Assembly (NCBI GenBank): GCA_031308135.1 | Contig: JAHLJT010000631.1 | Span: 211,528,731 to 211,592,730, forward strand | Source: Acheta domesticus | Lineage: Eukaryota; Arthropoda; Insecta; Orthoptera; Gryllidae | Direction of reading: 5' to 3' | Length of the DNA stretch: 64,000 nucleotides | In this document: positions 60,181 through 64,000 of the stretch, piece after piece | How positions within the stretch are numbered: the first letter of the stretch is position 1 | Layout: each line of letters begins with the position of its first letter | The notes under the pieces: generated by a model | Databases searched by the model: none | What the model was told of the DNA's origin: nothing | What the model saw: only the letters and a program-made list of their open reading frames with translations | Translations under genes and position numbers: made by a program

Positions 60181-62396
60181 CATGTTCAAACCAACACTTC
60201 TTCACAATGAATAACACAAAGCACAATGACGTTCCTGAATTTAATGCTAGATCAGACACTGTTAAACCATTTCTACTTTCCCATTTACATACGTATATAC
60301 TTTACCGTATACATACGTAGTATAGGGAAGGTTATGTAATGCTGCACAAAAAACGGCTGATATTCCGCAGAAAAAATTCATTGCCGGGCCTTGATAACGA
60401 AAAAGTGGATAAATCCAGTTACACATGGTGAAGCCAGAATCCCTGCTTTGTGGGTCTTTGATACCGAAAAACCAATTGACGACAAAACGTCTGTCTGTGA
60501 ACACTACTAGCGCCTAAATCATGCATAGGATTTTTTCCAAATTGAAGAAACCCCTGTCGATCGGGCTCGAGTCGATACTTGAGATTTTTAAAAAGGATCT
60601 TTAAAATTTGGTGGTACTTTATATGTAGCCCCCGGGACATTTTCAAAATGTTCTCAAAAACGTCGCCAAATTTTTTCTTTACATTTTTTGTAACAGTAGA
60701 CTAAAATACATTATTTTTGGACGAAGTTTTATTGTTCTTTAATATTCTAAAAATAATATTTCCGTTCTACTATTAGAATATCGAAAAATTAAGAAAATGT
60801 CCAAAAAAAAATGCTTTGGGCAGCGATAGAGGGCAGCTGGCAAGAGTATGTGGCAAATCTGAATAGCTAGCCCAGACCCAAGGAAATAGAAAACTAATAC
60901 GGGAAGGTCTGTGCCACTCTGTAGCACCACTAGTTACTTTTAGTTAAAAGTAATGTTTGTTTACAAACCATCAAAACTTAAGTAAAGGATCGCAATGTAG
61001 ATAAAGTTAGTATTTGTTAGGGGTTCGCCAAAATATAAGACAAAATTAAGCCTCCTGTGCAAACCCACTGATTTAAAACTTTGGTACGATGCGGAATGTT
61101 CTTACCACACCACCATACGTCTTGATCTCTGAGATTTCAAAAAATAAATACACTCTCTTATCTGTAATTCCAATTTGCAGTCATCACAGAAATTTAAAGA
61201 AGACTATGAAGCCTTTGGCCATAGGAAAGATGTATATGATTTTGTTAGATATCTAAGATCTCTGGAAAAATACAAAAACAATTGAATAGCTACGATTTTG
61301 ACTGAAAAATGCAAATAATTGTTTGTTTTACTTCGTCCATTCCAATACAGCGCGTACGAATTGAATTCTCATACATAGTGCATAACCGCTTACGACAGAT
61401 AACGTCATGCGACAGTAAGGGTCAGAGAAAGAGGCCGTCTGCCATTAAATATTTGCCATTCAAGTCTTGTGTTATGGAACTTTTTTTTAGTGTTAAGTGG
61501 TTTGCGTAATTTATTGTTGTATTACAGTATCAGAGTATTTTATTTTTGTCCTTCAGCAGTGTGGAGCTACTCTTTTAAATACCATTTTGTGTGATTTTGT
61601 TCAGCAGCACTTCTGCTGTTGCAGGCCAGTAGTTTTTGCTAATATTTCACCTTTTTAATGGACCGTTGAGTACTCGGTTGTAAAAGGATTTCCATTTCAA
61701 GATGAGATAAATTCAACATAAAACTTCTTCCCTGAACAAACGGGATTTTAAACAGATATAATTTGGTATTATTTATTCTTAGTAAAAGATAATTTTCATG
61801 AAGAATACTTTGTATTGACCGAGCTGTTTCCACTTAAATAAATCTACTTTCATCAAATATGGTGATAAATGAAAAAAATGCTTTTAAGGTAGATCTTTTT
61901 TTATTTGTTGAAATGAAATGTTTTTCTGCAAACATTTCTAGCCGGGACCGCTTATTCCCGGATGGTAAATAAGTCCTCTCTACAATATATTTTGTCGGTC
62001 CTTTGGTTTTCTTTCCCAACTGTGGAGGCCTGCGTTGCAAGTTTTTGCTTTTCATTTTTTATATTTTCATTTCTTGGAAGAGGAAGTGAATGTAACATTT
62101 CGGAGATTGATCTTAGATATGATGATAAATCTTACAGCTGAAGATTCCTGAATGTAGGATTTACTGATTTATTTTAGGCGCCTGAATATGTCTATTCAGA
62201 AGCGTGACGTTTTACGAACATTTCGTCCCTGGTTTAATATGGAAGTGATAGATGTTTCAAGCGATAAGGAAGATTGGAATAATTTGGAGATGTATTTTTC
62301 AATTACGAGGATTTGTAGTTTGTTATGGATTTGCTTACGCTTTTATAATGCGCTTTAACGCTTTGTTTTGCACTCGTATTTATTTGCAAAGTGTTT

Positions 62397-62570
62397 ACAC
62401 GAAGTTTGGCCGCATTTCTCCATTCGTCCCTTACTTGTGAATGTCCGGTTTGGGGAGGAGCTGTCTCTTCAGTACGTAAAACGCTCCAAACATTCCAAAA
62501 TAAAATCCGTCGCACTGCCGGCAAAGCGCCTCGGTACGTATCAAACAAGCAATTCCACAGAGTGTTTGTT
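62397..62570 (+). pseudogene. Jockey-like LINE reverse-transcriptase C-terminal fragment
   Basis: The translated stretch SSLTCECPVWGGAV, followed by TLQTFQNKIRRTAGKAPRYV and SNKQFH, matches the well-known C-terminal RT motif of jockey-type non-LTR elements (LTYxCPVWG, then xxQNKxLRxxxxAPWYVxN). Only about 58 codons are recognisable and the frame is lost on both sides, so this is a dead fragment. Strand is that of dysf. Confidence 0.6.
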
Positions 62571-62984
62571 GTTTATTTGATTGATCATTATGTCAGTCAC
62601 CAATCAAATAATTTTTTTTCTTTCCTTATCATTCCCCCTTGCAACTTCGACATTAAAACAAGGAAAAACTTACAACCAACGCCGAAGAATAAAATCTAGA
62701 TTCCCAAAAGATCAATTTAAACCGCCCTAAGAGAAACGACACATTATTTCCCAAAATTACTTTCTGTAACGTTTTTCTTCCTATAATTGTAATCTATACC
62801 CCTGTACAATAATATAATACAGTAACTATTGACTATTGAGGTCTCCAGCGGGAGTATCCTCGCTCTCCTATTTGTGACTATTAGCGCTTCGCCTGCAAAG
62901 TTGCAGATCCTTTTCTAATTACTCTTATAAAGCGTTTGCCTCGCTGTATGAGAAAATGTAAAATTAAAAAAAAAATCCTCCGTA

Positions 62985-63128
62985 GATAGATCTGACGAAG
63001 AAGTGGGGGGGGGAGGGAGTGCGCCGGACGCGCGGCCGCCGAACTTCCTCCGCGTGACCGCCCTCCCGCCTCCGCCCCCGCCTCCGCGTCCGGCCGCGCA
63101 GGGCGGCGACCCCGAGCCCCGTCGTCTT
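62985..63128. other. Small CpG island
   Basis: GC-rich block with a g-run at 63005 and cctccgcccccgcctccgc; abuts the TCGATG element. Confidence 0.4.
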
Positions 63129-63129
63129 C

Positions 63130-63600
63130 CCGATGCGGATGCAACATTACAATGTCGACGTTTTCAAATCATTCATATTTTTATAGAAACATCGTATTTA
63201 TTTTAAACATTTATGTTACGTGCTCAATGTTTTCGATGTTTTGATCGTATATGAAAAATGTCCATGATCACACACGTATAAAAGTACCACTATCACTATA
63301 TGAGTACAAACCAAATGAACACTGTATTACCTTCATCGAACGTCTATTGTTTTCATTATTTGTATTGTTATTATTTGAGATTTTCTGTTAAATCTTAGTT
63401 ATAAATTAATAAACATGATCACTGTGCAATTAAATTTTGTCCCGGCTGAATGTAATGTTAGAGGTTATTAAACCTTTAAAAATACATCGATGGATGAAAC
63501 CATCAATGTTTTTTCATTGTATATTAACATTGATGTTTAATTTTGAACATCGATGCTTAGTAACATCGATATTTTTTATCGATGTCACATGACTACTTTC
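63130..63600 (-). mobile_element. TCGATG-rich hAT-like element (family D, minus)
   Basis: Left edge gcggatgcaacattacaatg, right edge ttttatcgatgtcacatgac, i.e. the reverse of the element at 34990. Multiple aacatcgatg-type words near both ends and an AT-rich, non-coding middle. 63601-64000 beyond is AT-rich with nothing recognised. Confidence 0.55.
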
Positions 63601-64000
63601 TAACAGCGGGATGAGGCCACGTTTGTGGATTCCGCTTCATTGTAACATTCTATAGTAGAACGATTTGGTTTCTCCACGAAATTCATTGTTTGTGCTACTA
63701 GAAACAGTTATCAGAGAGCTTTATTCCGAGTGAATCTTTAAACATCCTAGTTCATTAGATGACATGCGACATCCCAAGAAATTATATTAATATACTCATT
63801 AATGAAATAAAATAGCTCAGAACAAGAATTGTTTCGCAAACATATTACGTAGAATAAATGTAATAGAATACGTTTCTAATTTCCGATGGACTATGTTGGA
63901 ACAAAACAGTATACAAGGTTGTGTATGGTATAAAATACACGTCGCAGAAAAGTAAATTAATAAAATGCAATTAAGAAATTTGATTTTTTAATCGCGTTTC

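Larger units (their letters stand above)
51010..64000 (+). other. Downstream dysf intron (5' part)
   Basis: Non-coding to the window end. It holds a MITE immediately after the donor, a foldback element at 52858-53355, a SINE-A copy, a decayed LINE fragment, a TCGATG-rich element and GC islands at 53.9-54.35, 55.88-56.28, 59.29-60.18 and 62.99-63.13 kb. In 51300-52850, 53360-53890, 54360-55340, 56290-59280, 60190-62390 and 62700-62980 I see only AT-rich sequence with no recognisable element. No PAS-B exon was recognised. Confidence 0.7.

Noticed and set aside
59141..60214. 357-codon plus frame and 285/306-codon minus frames
   Set aside because: Polyglycine, polyalanine and polyproline read from a trinucleotide-phased repeat; no non-repeat domain.
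61834..62055. 73-codon minus frame with a basic composition
   Set aside because: Not recognised; too short and without context.

Overview
The window looks like a piece of a very large, repeat-rich insect (arthropod) nuclear genome. It carries two short protein-coding exons with canonical splice sites, tens of kilobases of intron, many non-coding mobile elements (a tRNA-headed SINE-like family, hAT-like and Tc1/mariner-like MITEs) and AT-rich DNA punctuated every few kilobases by CpG-rich, low-complexity islands. Nothing prokaryotic, no rRNA and no intact tRNA gene is visible. The exact taxon cannot be read from the sequence; a large-genome polyneopteran (cockroach, stick insect or grasshopper type) is an inference from intron size and repeat load only.

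The only real gene recognised is on the + strand: an orthologue of dysfusion (dysf), the insect counterpart of vertebrate NPAS4, a bHLH-PAS transcription factor. Two consecutive, phase-0 exons of its PAS-A domain are present: 8226-8315 (30 codons) and 50827-51009 (61 codons). Joined, they read through the PAS-A core without a gap relative to NPAS4, so the intron between them is 42,511 bp. The upstream exons (bHLH) and downstream exons (rest of PAS-A, PAS-B, C-terminus) lie outside the window or were not recognised; the flanking introns are at least 8.2 kb and 13.0 kb.

Layout: 1-8225 upstream intron (hammerhead-like motif, dispersed repeats, GC islands, one SINE); 8316-50826 giant intron (seven SINE-A copies, four foldback MITEs, two related hAT-like MITEs, TCGATG-rich elements, a 160-bp-arm palindrome, several satellite-like tracts); 51010-64000 downstream intron (one MITE beside the donor, a foldback element, one SINE, a decayed LINE fragment).

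The most interesting points are: exon 50827-51009 is squeezed between two transposons lying about 30 bp before its acceptor and 36 bp after its donor; an empty-site paralogue proves one MITE insertion and its TA target; one MITE has about 84 bp of perfectly matching terminal inverted repeats; and hammerhead-ribozyme-like cores occur at four places. Long open reading frames in the window are low-complexity artefacts of GC-rich or trinucleotide-phased repeats, not genes. No wholly new gene system was found.
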